The translations under genes and the position numbers were made by a program. The notes beneath the pieces are model-generated. The model saw nothing but the letters and a program-made list of their open reading frames with translations, was not told the DNA's origin and did no database searches. From an uncultured Bacteroidaceae bacterium (GTDB lineage: Bacteria; Bacteroidota; Bacteroidia; Bacteroidales; Bacteroidaceae), in contig CAJORF010000094.1 in assembly GCA_905236985.1 (NCBI GenBank), positions 1 to 45,235 on the forward strand: DNA of 45,235 bases, in the 5' to 3' direction. Below are positions 24,504-34,400 of this stretch, one piece after another; position 1 is the stretch's first letter, and each line of letters opens with the position of its first letter.

Positions 24504-26027
24504 ATGGAAAAACAGAAAAGCATATTTGCCAGCATCGACTGGGTCACCATCTTCATCTACCTCGCCCTGCTCGCCCTCGGTTGGATGAGCATCTGCGGTG
24601 CATGCTACGAATACGGCCAACCACGCGATATACTCGCCCTCGCCTCCTTTGACACGCGGACGGGTATGCAATTGGTATGGATCGGATCGTCTATCTTGCT
24701 TGCTACAGTCGTACTGCTTCTCGACGACCGTCTCTATGACACCTTCGCCTACCTCATCTACGGCATCTTCATCATCCTTCTCTTTATAACTCCCTTCCTC
24801 GCTCATGATATCAAGGGTTCCCTTTCATGGATCAAAATAGGTCCCTTCAGCTTTCAGAGCGCAGAGTTCGCCAAGTTTGCCACAGCGCTCGCACTCGCCA
24901 AGTTCATGAGCAGCTACGGCTTCAAGCTGCAGGGTTCATGGAAAAACCTCAGCCTTTGCATCACACTACTCATACTCCCCATGGCGCTCATCGTCATGCA
25001 GAAAGAGACAGGATCCGCGCTCGTATATATCAGCTTCTTCCTTATGCTCTACCGCGAGGGAATGCCTGGAAGCATCCTCGCCCTTGGACTATCTGCCATC
25101 GCCTACGTTGTCGTGGGACTGCGCTTCGCTGATGAGATGGTCTTTGGCGAGACCACTAGCCTCGGGCTACTCCTTGTCATGGCATTGATAGTCATCTTCG
25201 TCATCGCCATGATTATCTCTTACACACGCCCTTCCGCGCTCCAAGGCAGTGCCGTCGGAGAAATACGCAATGCCTCGCAGACCTATCGCCGTGCTTTACT
25301 CGACACCGCTGGTCTCGGCCTTGGCACTATGCTTCTCCTCGTACTCTTCGCCCATTATATCCAGCCCATTAATATCGGTCCCCTCTTCCTGGCGATATGC
25401 GTACTTATCAGCTTGCGCTTGCTTTGGCTGGGCTTCACCTCCCATATCTACCGTTACTGCCTCATCGCAGTCTTCGCCGTCGGTTCCATCGGCATCTTCT
25501 ATTCAGCCAACTATATGCTCGACCACCTCAAGGAGCACCAGCGGGCGCGCGTTCAAGAGTTGCTCGGCCTGCGCGAAGACCCCAATGGTGTCGGCTACAA
25601 CGTCATACAAGCTAAGATCGCCATCGGTTCAGGTGGACTCGAGGGTAAAGGTTTCCTTCAAGGCACTCAGACCAAGCTACGCTATGTACCCGAACAGGAG
25701 ACGGACTTCATCTTCTGCACGATGGGCGAGGAGCAGGGATTCATCGGGTCAGCCATTGTGCTCCTACTCTTCCTCGCTTTGCTACTTCGACTCATCTATC
25801 TCGCAGAAAGACAGCCATACACCTTTGGGCGGGTGTATGGCTACTGTGTCTTCTCCGTCTTCCTATTCCACGTACTCATCAATATTGGTATGGTGTTGGG
25901 GCTCATGCCCGTCATTGGCATTCCATTACCATTCTTCAGCTATGGAGGTTCATCCCTCTGGGGCTTCACCCTCTTACTCTTCATCTTCCTCGGCATCGAC
26001 GCCTCACGCGTTCGCTATCAGAGGTAG
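24504..26027 (+). CDS. rodA: Rod shape-determining SEDS glycosyltransferase RodA
   Basis: RodA polymerises lipid II glycan strands together with PBP2. The 507-residue product is a polytopic SEDS protein with the family marks DIKGSLSWIKIGPFSFQSAE near residue 93, the long cytosolic/periplasmic loops, YVPEQETDFIFCTMGEEQGF near 393 and PFFSYGGSSL near the C-terminus. It is longer than E. coli RodA (370) because of an insert of about 110 residues with extra hydrophobic segments around residues 215-330; similar long forms occur in Bacteroidetes. It is the last gene of the mre unit. A hairpin overlaps its stop codon and the cyd operon converges 45 bp away. Confidence 0.96.
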   Translation: MEKQKSIFASIDWVTIFIYLALLALGWMSICGACYEYGQPRDILALASFDTRTGMQLVWIGSSILLATVVLLLDDRLYDTFAYLIYGIFIILLFITPFLAHDIKGSLSWIKIGPFSFQSAEFAKFATALALAKFMSSYGFKLQGSWKNLSLCITLLILPMALIVMQKETGSALVYISFFLMLYREGMPGSILALGLSAIAYVVVGLRFADEMVFGETTSLGLLLVMALIVIFVIAMIISYTRPSALQGSAVGEIRNASQTYRRALLDTAGLGLGTMLLLVLFAHYIQPINIGPLFLAICVLISLRLLWLGFTSHIYRYCLIAVFAVGSIGIFYSANYMLDHLKEHQRARVQELLGLREDPNGVGYNVIQAKIAIGSGGLEGKGFLQGTQTKLRYVPEQETDFIFCTMGEEQGFIGSAIVLLLFLALLLRLIYLAERQPYTFGRVYGYCVFSVFLFHVLINIGMVLGLMPVIGIPLPFFSYGGSSLWGFTLLLFIFLGIDASRVRYQR

Positions 26028-26034
26028 CGAACGC
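26008..26034. terminator. Hairpin over the rodA stop codon
   Basis: GCGTTCGCTA (26008-26017) and TAGCGAACGC (26025-26034) form a perfect 10-bp stem with a 7-base loop. The rodA TAG is part of the right arm. It lies between convergent rodA and cydB and could act as a terminator, though no T-run follows on either strand. Confidence 0.45.
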
Positions 26035-26072
26035 ATAATGAGCGTAGAAGAGCGGACATAGGTTGTATTCAA

Positions 26073-27221
26073 TCAGTAAACGTGCGCTCCCTTCTCAATT
26101 TCCTCCCTTGTAATCTTCTTGCGATCCAAGGCACGCCAAGCGTAGGCTATGTATGCCAGCACGAAGGGAACGAGAAGAGAGACATAGAACATGGTGCGCA
26201 GGGTGAACTCGCTACTGGAGGAATTGGCCATCGTCAATGATGACTGGAGATCTGCAGTAGAGGGGTAATAAGCGGTATGGTTCCAAGCCGTGCAGAGCAG
26301 CAATGCAAGCACAGTAAGCACAGTTCCGATTCCAGCAGGCCAAATACCGCCAAAGTAGTTCTTGGAGAGGATGGTCCTGATGATTCCATAGAGCACCAGC
26401 ACAACGCCAATTAAAAGTATGACACTGAGATACCACATCTCAATGAAATTATGCAGATACTTATTGGGCTCCATAAAGATGACGCCCTCGTCATCATACG
26501 CATAGCCGTCTTTCAGGAGGATATGCACGAGATAGGTCACGAAGAGCACTACGAAAGGTACGGCAGCACCCAGGAGACGTCCTCTTCCACGAGTACGAAT
26601 GCCTTCGTCATCAATATTATTCATGACGTAAAGCGCACCCAGCACGCGAGCTAAGAATACGACAGCGAACCCCAGCACCAATACCCAAGGACAGAGCAGG
26701 GCATCAAGTCCATGAGAAGCATTTGCCCAGCGGCTGATGACGGGGGTGAGAGACGTGCCATCCACCAAGTTGTTCTTCTCAACAAAAAAGTTTGAACCCT
26801 CAAAGAAGGTAGCTACAGCGCCGCCCAACAACAGAGGACCAAGTATGCCGTTGAGCGTAAGGAAGAACTGGAAGATGCGGGGACCGACGAGATTACCAAT
26901 CTTATTCTGGAACTCATAGCTGACAGCTTGAAGCACAAACGTAAAGAGGATGAGCATCCAGAGCCAGTAAGCACCGCCAAAGCTGGTACTATAGAACAGA
27001 GGATAGGAAGCGAAGAAGGCTCCGCCAAAAGTGACAAGCGTGGTGAACGTGAGTTCCCATTTGCGGCCAGTGGAGTTATAAACGAGGCGACGACCTCCCT
27101 CGGTTTGGCCGAGACTACCAGCCATGGAGTTGGCTCCCTGAACAAAAAGCAGGAACACCAAGAGGGCACCCAGAAGTGCTACGATGAAACACCAGTAGTG
27201 TTGAAGAAAGAGAAGACTCAT
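26073..27221 (-). CDS. cydB: Cytochrome bd ubiquinol oxidase subunit II
   Basis: The 382-residue membrane protein is CydB, the non-haem-liganding large partner of CydA in the bd-type terminal oxidase, which reduces oxygen with quinol electrons at low oxygen pressure. About eight to nine hydrophobic segments are visible, starting YWCFIVALLGALLVFLLFVQGAN, where the early conserved FLxxG/QGAN region occurs. It follows cydA by 37 bp. The spacer carries TGTATGATTGATGATGTATAATGTATG-like low-complexity text that I read as one of the repeat-spacer types of this window. Its 3' end converges with rodA. Confidence 0.96.
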   Translation of the reverse strand: MSLLFLQHYWCFIVALLGALLVFLLFVQGANSMAGSLGQTEGGRRLVYNSTGRKWELTFTTLVTFGGAFFASYPLFYSTSFGGAYWLWMLILFTFVLQAVSYEFQNKIGNLVGPRIFQFFLTLNGILGPLLLGGAVATFFEGSNFFVEKNNLVDGTSLTPVISRWANASHGLDALLCPWVLVLGFAVVFLARVLGALYVMNNIDDEGIRTRGRGRLLGAAVPFVVLFVTYLVHILLKDGYAYDDEGVIFMEPNKYLHNFIEMWYLSVILLIGVVLVLYGIIRTILSKNYFGGIWPAGIGTVLTVLALLLCTAWNHTAYYPSTADLQSSLTMANSSSSEFTLRTMFYVSLLVPFVLAYIAYAWRALDRKKITREEIEKGAHVY

Positions 27222-27258
27222 GGTAATGTATGATTGATGATGTATAATGTATGAATTC

Positions 27259-28848
27259 TTAGTTGATGCCCTTTTTGATCTGCTTCAGCATAATGCTGAT
27301 CTCCACAACAAGCATCGAAGTGAAGAGTAGGAGGAAGAGCCAGAACGTCAGAGCTACGGCTGAAGAACCTATATCGGATACCGAGGCAGAGACAGGAAGC
27401 ATATCCTGAATCGTCCAAGGCTGACGTCCGAACTCTGCAACGAGCCACCCACTCTCGGAACAGATATAAGCACAAGGAAGTAGGATGATAGCCATCCATA
27501 GGAGCCATGTCATCGATGCAATATCTCTCTTTCTCCATCCGAGGAAAAGGATGTATGCAAAGAAGAGGATAAACAGCGAACCTAAGCCAACCATGACGCG
27601 GAATGCCCAGAAGTTGATGGGAATGAATGGCACCAACTCGGCTTCGTCCTTGATGTAGCCATAGCCAAAGTATTGCCAATTCTCTTTCAAGACCTGAAGC
27701 CGTTCCTCTTTGGCGGCTGTGATTTTTCCAATGCTGTCCGACCCGTCAGCAGCTTTCTCGTCGGCAATATACTTACGGTAGTCGGCAAGGGCAGCTATGG
27801 CTTTTTTTCCGCGTTCAATCTTCTCCTTGGCAGAGGGTTCCACCCTTCCGTCCGCGCGCGTGTATCCTTTTAAGATATCATTCACGCCAGGGACAAAACC
27901 GTCAATCGAACGGGTGGCCAGGATGGAGAGACCGTAAGGGATGGCAAGACGCATGGGAGCTTCCTCTTCCTCTGCGTAATTGGGTTGGCTGAAGGGATTG
28001 AGGAGAGCAACGGCGGTCAGGTCTTGCTCGTTGCCGCCATTGTAAAGAGCTTCCATTGCAGCAAGCTTCATCGGCTGAACCTCCGCGATCTTGTACGCAC
28101 TTTCGTCACCCGTTATGGCAGCACCAACGGAAGCGATGAGGCCAACAATAGCACCGATGCGGAGGCTCTTGAAAGCCATCTCGCGTTCAGCTTCGCGCTT
28201 CTTGAGTAGATACCAGGCCGAGACGGCTACCACAAATACGGCACCGACCACCCAGGAAGAGATGACCGTGTGGAAGAACTTATCCACTGCAAAAGGAGAG
28301 AGTGCCACATCGAGGAACGAAGTCATCTCGTTGCGAAGTGTATCAGGATTAAACTCACAGCCGACTGGATATTGCATCCATGAGTTGGCAACGAGAATCC
28401 ACCAAGCAGAAATGGTGGCACCCAAGGTCGTGAGCCACGTCGAAGCGAGATGGAATCCTCGCGACACCTTCTCCCAACCGAAGTACATCACAGCGACAAA
28501 AGTGGATTCCATGAAGAACGCCACGATGCCCTCGATGGCGAGAGGAGCACCAAAGATGTCGCCAACAAACCACGAGTAGTTAGACCAGTTGGTACCGAAC
28601 TCAAACTCTAAGATGATACCCGTGGCAACGCCCATAGCGAAGTTAATGCCGAAGAGGCGTTGCCAGAACTGAGCCGTAGTGCGCCAGAATGTGTCACCCG
28701 TACGGTAGTACTTGGTTTCCATGATGGACATGATCAGTCCTACGCCTAACGTGAGCGGGACAAAGAGCCAATGATAGATGGCAGTAAGGGCGAATTGCGC
28801 TCGTGCCCAGTCAATGGCTGCTGGATCGATAGAAAGGAAATGAATCAT
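27259..28848 (-). CDS. cydA: Cytochrome bd ubiquinol oxidase subunit I
   Basis: CydA (529 residues) carries haems b558, b595 and d and the quinol site. Seen features: the haem-ligand His in TAIYHWLFVPLTLG near residue 26, the long helix bundle with GVATGIILEFEFGTNWSNYS, the His of FHTVISSWVVGAVF, and the periplasmic Q-loop beginning RSIDGFVPGVNDI (about residue 313). The Q-loop continues as a charged, lysine-rich stretch (about 325-385) before FIPINFWAFRVMVGLG, and GRQPWTIQDMLPVS is conserved near the C-terminus. The length is usual. It is preceded by a DUF4492 gene 51 bp upstream with no promoter box between, so the operon is DUF4492-cydA-cydB. Confidence 0.97.
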   Translation of the reverse strand: MIHFLSIDPAAIDWARAQFALTAIYHWLFVPLTLGVGLIMSIMETKYYRTGDTFWRTTAQFWQRLFGINFAMGVATGIILEFEFGTNWSNYSWFVGDIFGAPLAIEGIVAFFMESTFVAVMYFGWEKVSRGFHLASTWLTTLGATISAWWILVANSWMQYPVGCEFNPDTLRNEMTSFLDVALSPFAVDKFFHTVISSWVVGAVFVVAVSAWYLLKKREAEREMAFKSLRIGAIVGLIASVGAAITGDESAYKIAEVQPMKLAAMEALYNGGNEQDLTAVALLNPFSQPNYAEEEEAPMRLAIPYGLSILATRSIDGFVPGVNDILKGYTRADGRVEPSAKEKIERGKKAIAALADYRKYIADEKAADGSDSIGKITAAKEERLQVLKENWQYFGYGYIKDEAELVPFIPINFWAFRVMVGLGSLFILFFAYILFLGWRKRDIASMTWLLWMAIILLPCAYICSESGWLVAEFGRQPWTIQDMLPVSASVSDIGSSAVALTFWLFLLLFTSMLVVEISIMLKQIKKGIN

Positions 28849-28899
28849 AAGAATAATATTAGGTTGTTAATGTCGTTATCTGGATGCATGGCTCTGACG

Positions 28900-29133
28900 T
28901 TACTCTGAAATGTCAGACACCCTTTTGCTCAACTCTTTTGCCACGAAGTCTGCCTCCTTGCCCTTTTCGGCGTTTTGACCGATGAAATCGGGAAAAAAGA
29001 GCAACTTTAGAACCACAAAGATGACAAAAACCTTGATGGCTATGATGAGCCACAACGTGCGTCCGAGCGTCATCTGCCGGAAGCCGTCGTAATAAAGATG
29101 AAAGGCTCGGTGCCAAAAACTGTGCGAGGACAT
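28900..29133 (-). CDS. DUF4492 small membrane protein of the cyd operon
   Basis: The 77-residue product begins MSSHSFWHRAFHLYYDGFRQ and has one membrane helix (about 26-47, TLWLIIAIKVFVIFVVLKLL), then a charged tail. It matches DUF4492, a Bacteroidetes family encoded beside cydAB. I chose ATG 29133 because the frame upstream runs through the promoter box at 29164. Its size, single helix and position suggest an accessory bd-oxidase subunit in the way CydX works in Proteobacteria, but it is longer and not similar in sequence, so this is inference. I see no other cydX-like gene. Confidence 0.85.
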   Translation of the reverse strand: MSSHSFWHRAFHLYYDGFRQMTLGRTLWLIIAIKVFVIFVVLKLLFFPDFIGQNAEKGKEADFVAKELSKRVSDISE

Positions 29134-29163
29134 GGGAAGAGGTGTTTCAAAGCATTTGCGCCA

Positions 29164-29192
29164 CAAAGATACACATTTTTCCATTTCGCAAA
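29164..29192 (-). promoter_or_regulatory. Promoter of the DUF4492-cydAB operon
   Basis: TATCTTTG (29171-29164) on the minus strand fits the -7 box, 30 bases before ATG 29133. TTTG at 29192-29189 is a candidate -33 with a 17-base spacer, two shorter than the usual 19-21. Confidence 0.5.
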
Positions 29193-29240
29193 CTATTTTA
29201 CCAAAAAAAACGGTGATTTTGGCGATATGCAACCTGCATT

Positions 29241-29268
29241 TTCGGTAAATTAAGCCCATTTTACCGAA
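29241..29268. promoter_or_regulatory. Operator-like palindrome between cyd operon and PCMD operon
   Basis: TTCGGTAAA (29241-29249) and TTTACCGAA (29260-29268) are perfect 9-bp inverted halves around a 10-base centre. The site is about 80-110 bases upstream of the expected cyd transcription start and about 45-70 bases upstream of that of the divergent operon, positions that suit an activator. A second, looser pair CCAAAA/TTTTGG lies at 29201-29222. Confidence 0.4.
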
Positions 29269-29296
29269 TTTTCTACTTTTTATATATTATTTATAC

Positions 29297-29304
29297 TAAT
29301 TTTG
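29297..29304 (+). promoter_or_regulatory. -7 box of the PCMD surface-protein operon
   Basis: TAATTTTG fits TAnnTTTG, 39 bases before ATG 29344. No -33 TTTG is visible at the usual distance, which agrees with a need for an activator (inference). Confidence 0.5.
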
Positions 29305-29343
29305 CGCCGTTTTTAGCGTGACACATTAAGAAACTCAAACAAT

Positions 29344-30555
29344 ATGAAGAGAACAAACATTCTCCCTTTTCTATTTGCCGCCCCGGCTTTGGCACTCGTC
29401 TCGTGCTTTGGCGATGAACCAGCCAATGCCGAGTGCGACATTGAAAAAATATGGGTACATACGGACGCGCCGGAAGAGATATTCTTCCATTCTTATGATA
29501 CCCTCTATGAAGTGCCCTCGTCGGAGAACGCGATACACTTCCAAACCCGTTACGACGTTGTGGTGACGCAGATGCCGCTGTTTATGCAGGTCACGCCCGG
29601 CGCGCAGATATTCCGCTTAGATGTGTTGAACAACCGCGAAGTGCCCTTCGTGAACGGCGACATCATCGACTTCTCCAACGCCCAGATCGTGACGTTCCGC
29701 GTCCGCTCCGAAGACGGAAACTACCATCGCGACTATGGCGTCAGCATCATGCCCCGTGTCCGTGGCGGCGGCGACCTCTATTTCTCTTTTGACGACTATT
29801 ACCAGTTAGACGAGCGTGGCAGTTTCTACGAATGGCATGAACCCAATGTCCCCGTATCGCCGTGGTGGTCAACAGGTAACCCCGGCTACCGCCTCAGCGT
29901 CAGCTCGGCCAAACCGCTGGAATATCCCTCCTGTCCCGAGGAACATACGGGTGTGGACGGTAAGAACTGTGTCCGTCTGACTACCAGTGACACGAAGGGC
30001 TTCGGTGCGATGGTCAACATGAGACTCGCAGCAGGCAACCTCTTTGTCGGCACGTTTGACGTGGCCAATGCCTTGCGCAATGCACTGGAGGCTACAAAAA
30101 TGGGGCATCCCTATGCCCATAAGCCTGTGAAGATGTCGGGCTACTACAAATATCAGCCCGGTGAAAAGAAGCAGGATCGTCAAGGCAAGCCCCTGGTGGG
30201 CGAGATCGACTACCCCGACTTCTATCTGGTCGTTTACCGCAATGCGGATGCGCAGGGCAACCGCATACAGATGGATGGCAACCTTCTGGAGACCGACGCC
30301 CTGAAGAATCCCAACGCGGATTACGTCGTGGGCAAGGCCCGCATCAATCGCGAGGACGTAGTCATGAACAGCTCGGAGTGGACAAAGTTTGAACTGCCTG
30401 TCGTCTATACCACCGAACTCACCCCGGAGGATGTGGAGAACGAGAACTATTCGATGGCCATCGTCTTCACCTCGAGTGCTGATGGCGGATATTTCTGCGG
30501 CGCCGTGGGCAGCACGTTGTGGATTGACAATGTAACGGTAGAATGTGAGTATTGA
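29344..30555 (+). CDS. PCMD-domain lipoprotein
   Basis: The 403-residue product is a predicted lipoprotein (leader ending ALALVSCFGD, Cys about residue 21). After an N-terminal beta-rich domain (about 25-140) it carries the 'putative carbohydrate metabolism' domain (PCMD) to the C-terminus, recognisable from the jelly-roll pattern, VKMSGYYKYQPGEKK, DYPDFYLVVYRNADAQGN, SSEWTKFELPVVY, YSMAIVFTSSADGGYFCGAV and the ending STLWIDNVTVECEY. PCMD proteins are Bacteroidetes surface or outer-membrane proteins of unproven function, probably glycan binding or processing. It is first in a three-gene unit with a barrel protein and a T9SS cargo that also has PCMD-like units. Confidence 0.85.
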   Translation: MKRTNILPFLFAAPALALVSCFGDEPANAECDIEKIWVHTDAPEEIFFHSYDTLYEVPSSENAIHFQTRYDVVVTQMPLFMQVTPGAQIFRLDVLNNREVPFVNGDIIDFSNAQIVTFRVRSEDGNYHRDYGVSIMPRVRGGGDLYFSFDDYYQLDERGSFYEWHEPNVPVSPWWSTGNPGYRLSVSSAKPLEYPSCPEEHTGVDGKNCVRLTTSDTKGFGAMVNMRLAAGNLFVGTFDVANALRNALEATKMGHPYAHKPVKMSGYYKYQPGEKKQDRQGKPLVGEIDYPDFYLVVYRNADAQGNRIQMDGNLLETDALKNPNADYVVGKARINREDVVMNSSEWTKFELPVVYTTELTPEDVENENYSMAIVFTSSADGGYFCGAVGSTLWIDNVTVECEY

Positions 30556-30580
30556 TAAAATATATTTAGATTAGATACGT

Positions 30581-31354
30581 ATGAGACACAAGATAACGCT
30601 CTTCGCCGTGCTGCTCAGCCTCTCGACAGCACTGGTAGCACAAGAGAATGACAAATGGACAGCCTGGGGTCCCAGCAATCTGAAGAACAGCGGATGGATT
30701 GTCCGCGTGGGCTTCGTCATCGGCGGCACATCGCCGTTGCCCGTTCCCCCGGAGATCCGTTCCATCAACTCCTTCGAGCCTTTGGGCGGCATCACTTTCG
30801 GCGCCGATTACTATCAGATGTTCTCCCGTCGCTTCGGCATACAGGCAGGTGTCCACTTCTTCCATGAAGGCTTCAGCACGAATGCCAATGTCAAGAACTA
30901 CCGCATGGGTATCACTCAGGGTAACAATTACATGGAAGGTAATTTCACGGGCGTGGACATCACGAACACGACGCAGACAGGCATCACCGTTCCTTTGACA
31001 GCCACGTTGCGTATGTCGCCGCGCTGGAATGTCAGCGTCGGTCCCTTCTTCTCGTTCCTTGCCAAAGGAACGTTCGACGGCGAGGTAACTGACGGCCACC
31101 TCCGCGAGGGCGATCCCACAGGACAGAAGATCGAGATCACGGATGACAACCCCGCGACCTACGATTTCTCCAGCAACATGAACCATTTCTATTGGGGGCT
31201 CGAATTCATGTTTGACTACAAGGCCATGAAGCACTTGAACGTCTTTGGCGGTTTCGACTGGAGCCTCTCCAGCATCTTCCCCAAATCCTTCGAGACCGTA
31301 CCATTCAATATGTATCCCCTTTATGCCAAGATAGGCGTCGCTTACAGGTATTAA
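30581..31354 (+). CDS. Outer-membrane beta-barrel protein
   Basis: The 257-residue product has a signal peptide (cleavage near LVAQ, residue 21) and an eight- to ten-strand barrel pattern: WIVRVGFVIGGTSPLPVPPE, GGITFGADYYQMFSRRFGIQ, GITVPLTATLRMSPRWNVSV, FYWGLEFMFDYKAMKHLNVF and the terminal aromatic strand LYAKIGVAYRY. It resembles the PorT/OmpW-like outer-membrane barrel families of Bacteroidetes, with no specific function known. It starts 25 bp after the PCMD lipoprotein and is followed by the large cargo gene after 57 bp of A-rich spacer. It may hold the lipoprotein or cargo at the outer membrane (inference). Confidence 0.82.
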   Translation: MRHKITLFAVLLSLSTALVAQENDKWTAWGPSNLKNSGWIVRVGFVIGGTSPLPVPPEIRSINSFEPLGGITFGADYYQMFSRRFGIQAGVHFFHEGFSTNANVKNYRMGITQGNNYMEGNFTGVDITNTTQTGITVPLTATLRMSPRWNVSVGPFFSFLAKGTFDGEVTDGHLREGDPTGQKIEITDDNPATYDFSSNMNHFYWGLEFMFDYKAMKHLNVFGGFDWSLSSIFPKSFETVPFNMYPLYAKIGVAYRY

Positions 31355-31411
31355 GGGAAAACTTTAAAATATAGAAATTAAAAAATGTAAAATTAAAATA
31401 TAAAGAAAACC

Positions 31412-34400
31412 ATGATGAAAAAAGTTTTTCTCTATCTAATGGCCTTTGCCGCTTCCATGTCGGCACAGGCGCAGTATCAAATTCAAAACGGAGGTTTTGA
31501 GCAATGGGATAATGAAGGTGAATCCAACGTGGAGCCTACCCATTGGAATTCATTTATGTCTGCCTCAGGCGGCCTGACCGGTATGGCAGGCAAGCAGGTG
31601 GAGCCGTCCTCCGATGCACACTCGGGCTCGTTCGCAGCCCGCATCTTCGGTCGCTCCGTCTTCGGTGTCGTTGCCCAAGGTAATCTGACGACTGGTCGTA
31701 TCAACATGGGCAGCACGAATGCCACCGATGCCACAGGCAATTACAACTACACCGACACCTCCAACGACGCTTTCAACCAGCCATTCACGGGTCTGCCTGA
31801 TGCCGTCCGTTTCTGGGCGAAATCATCATGTGCCTACGGTGCCGGAGCCAGTTGCGCCCTTCACACAGATGGCTACTATCAGGAACCCGATGCTAACAAC
31901 AACACAGCAACGCGTATCGCCAAGGCCGAGCACACCTCCATCCCCAACAGTGAGGAGTGGCAGGAGGTAGTCATCCCCTTCACCTACGACATCACCGACG
32001 GCACACGTCCTGCCTACGTGCTGCTTTCCTTGATGACCAGCGGCCAACCAGGTAAAGGCAACAAGAACGACTGGATGATTGCCGATGACGTAGAGTTCTT
32101 GTACTACAGTGAATTGGAGACTGCTATTTGGAACGGCAGTGCCGTCAGCTTCACAGGCAACACTGCTACCATCGACGGACAGTACGACGAGTCGCTCCTG
32201 CGTCTGCGCATCAAGGGAAAAGGAGCCAAAGTCACCCGCGACTACAATGAGGGCAGCCTCACGCTGACCATCCTCATCGAGGGCGATGACATTAGCATCA
32301 ACCCCGACAATAGACATTCCTACGCCATCACCTTCACAGGCAACGAGAACCCCAGTGACCCCGTGGGACCCATCATCGATCCCGACGAGCCCTCAACAGG
32401 CAGCGCACTCATCCCCAACGGAACCTTCGAACAGTGGAAGGATGCGTGCGGCAATACGATTATCGTCAGTTCATCTGAAATGCAACGTCCTGGCATTGAA
32501 CCTGCTGAATGGAATGGCAGTAGCATCCATTTCAGGCGTTTGCTCACTAACTTCTCAGAGACACTTGTCGAGGTAGTTGACGGACGTTCTGGCAAGGGAG
32601 TCAAGCTGAAGAATAAGAGCACAACTCCTATCATGTTATCATCTTCCAAATATGTTCATCCTGCTTATATCTCCTTCGGCACTCCCTGGTTCTTCTATTC
32701 GTGGACGGCCATCAACGACCTCGATGACGGCTGCTACGGCGGTATGAGCTTCAACCGTCGTCCTGATGCCATTCGTGGCGACTTCAGACGCGCGACGGAC
32801 AGTGAAGAAGATGCACACATTATTGCATATATGTGGAAGGGCACGTTCAAGAGCAAGATTGGCAAGAAAAACAATCCCGGCACCGAAGCCGAGAACGTCG
32901 ATCGCGCCATCATGGGCAAGGACACCAACGTGTCGGGCGACGGACAGCTGATTGCTTCATGCGACTATGCTTTCAGATCAACAGTCGGCAGCAACTGGCA
33001 GACCATCACCGTACCTCTCGAGTATGTTCCAGGAATGGAATCGACCTTGCCCGAAAAGATGAACATCATCATTTCCAGCGCAGACTACTGGAATCACGCC
33101 AACATGAAGGAGAACAGCACGTTGGAGGTTGATAATCTGGAATTCGTCTATTACAGCGAACTCGAAGAAGCCACTTACGACGGACAGCCTATTGACTTCA
33201 GCAGTTCGCCCGCACGCATTATGTCGGACTATGATCCCAATCGTCTTGTGCTGAAATCCAATGGTCGCGGTGCGACAATCCACACTGACTTTGACGAAGC
33301 ACAGAAATTGCTGACCATCACGGTGAAAGGCTCTGACATCGCAGAGAATCCTGCCAACGAGCACACCTACACGGTTCTCTTCGGTCCACAAGTCCTGCGC
33401 CGTGTCGATTATGCCGATCTCATCAAGGTCACTGTCAACGACTATTCCAGCACGCCCAAGCGCACCACCGTCACCCTTGAGGAGATGGACAACGGCGTGA
33501 CCAACTTCATCCTGCGTGACTTCACGATGGGTGAGGTAGATAACCCCACTTACGTAGGTACCATTAAGGTGGAAGATCTCCACTTCAACAGCGACAACAG
33601 CTTCCAGGATCAGCGCAACATCGTCATTCAAGAAGGTGAAATACCAGCCGGTGCCGCATGGATGGGACCGTCCTTAGGTGAAGTGCCCATCAATATGGAC
33701 GGCGTCATCCGCAACGACTCGCTCTTAGTCAAAATCACCATCGACATGACGGCAAAGCTCAACCAGAACATCGAGGTCATCTTTGGCGAATCGCTCATCA
33801 ATGAGATTGAGCGTGAGAACAACCCCATTGATCCCATTGACCCCATTGATCCTATTGATTCTGATGTCACCATCGAGTTGAAGGGCACCCACGTCTATAC
33901 CGATGATCTCATCGTGACGCTCGACGGCAATGCCAATGCGCCCCAGCAGACCGACATCAAAGTCGCGTTCAACGAAAATGGCACGCTCAACCTCTCCCTT
34001 GAGAACTTCATGATGGAATCGGACGGCGATGTGATGGGCGTAGGCAATATCGTGCTCAAGAACGTGCCCTTTGTCCTACGTGCCGGTAAGGCGTATGCCA
34101 CCTTCAAGACATCCGAGAATGTCACCATCAGCGCAGGTGATGATTCATCCGTCATGTGGATGGGGCCGATGTTGGGTTCTATCCCTGTCACGCTTAGTGG
34201 TAAAGTCGGCACAGACAAGCTCTACTGCACCATTGACATCAACATGGTTGGTGTAGGTGTCATCCACGTCACCTTCGGCACCGATCAAGGATGGCCGGAG
34301 ATTGGTAGCGACGAGCCCAAAGTAGATCCCATCCTGCAAGAACGCACTTACCTATCTACGCTGCTCGTCACCGTCAATGGCGAGACCAGTCATCCCGAGA

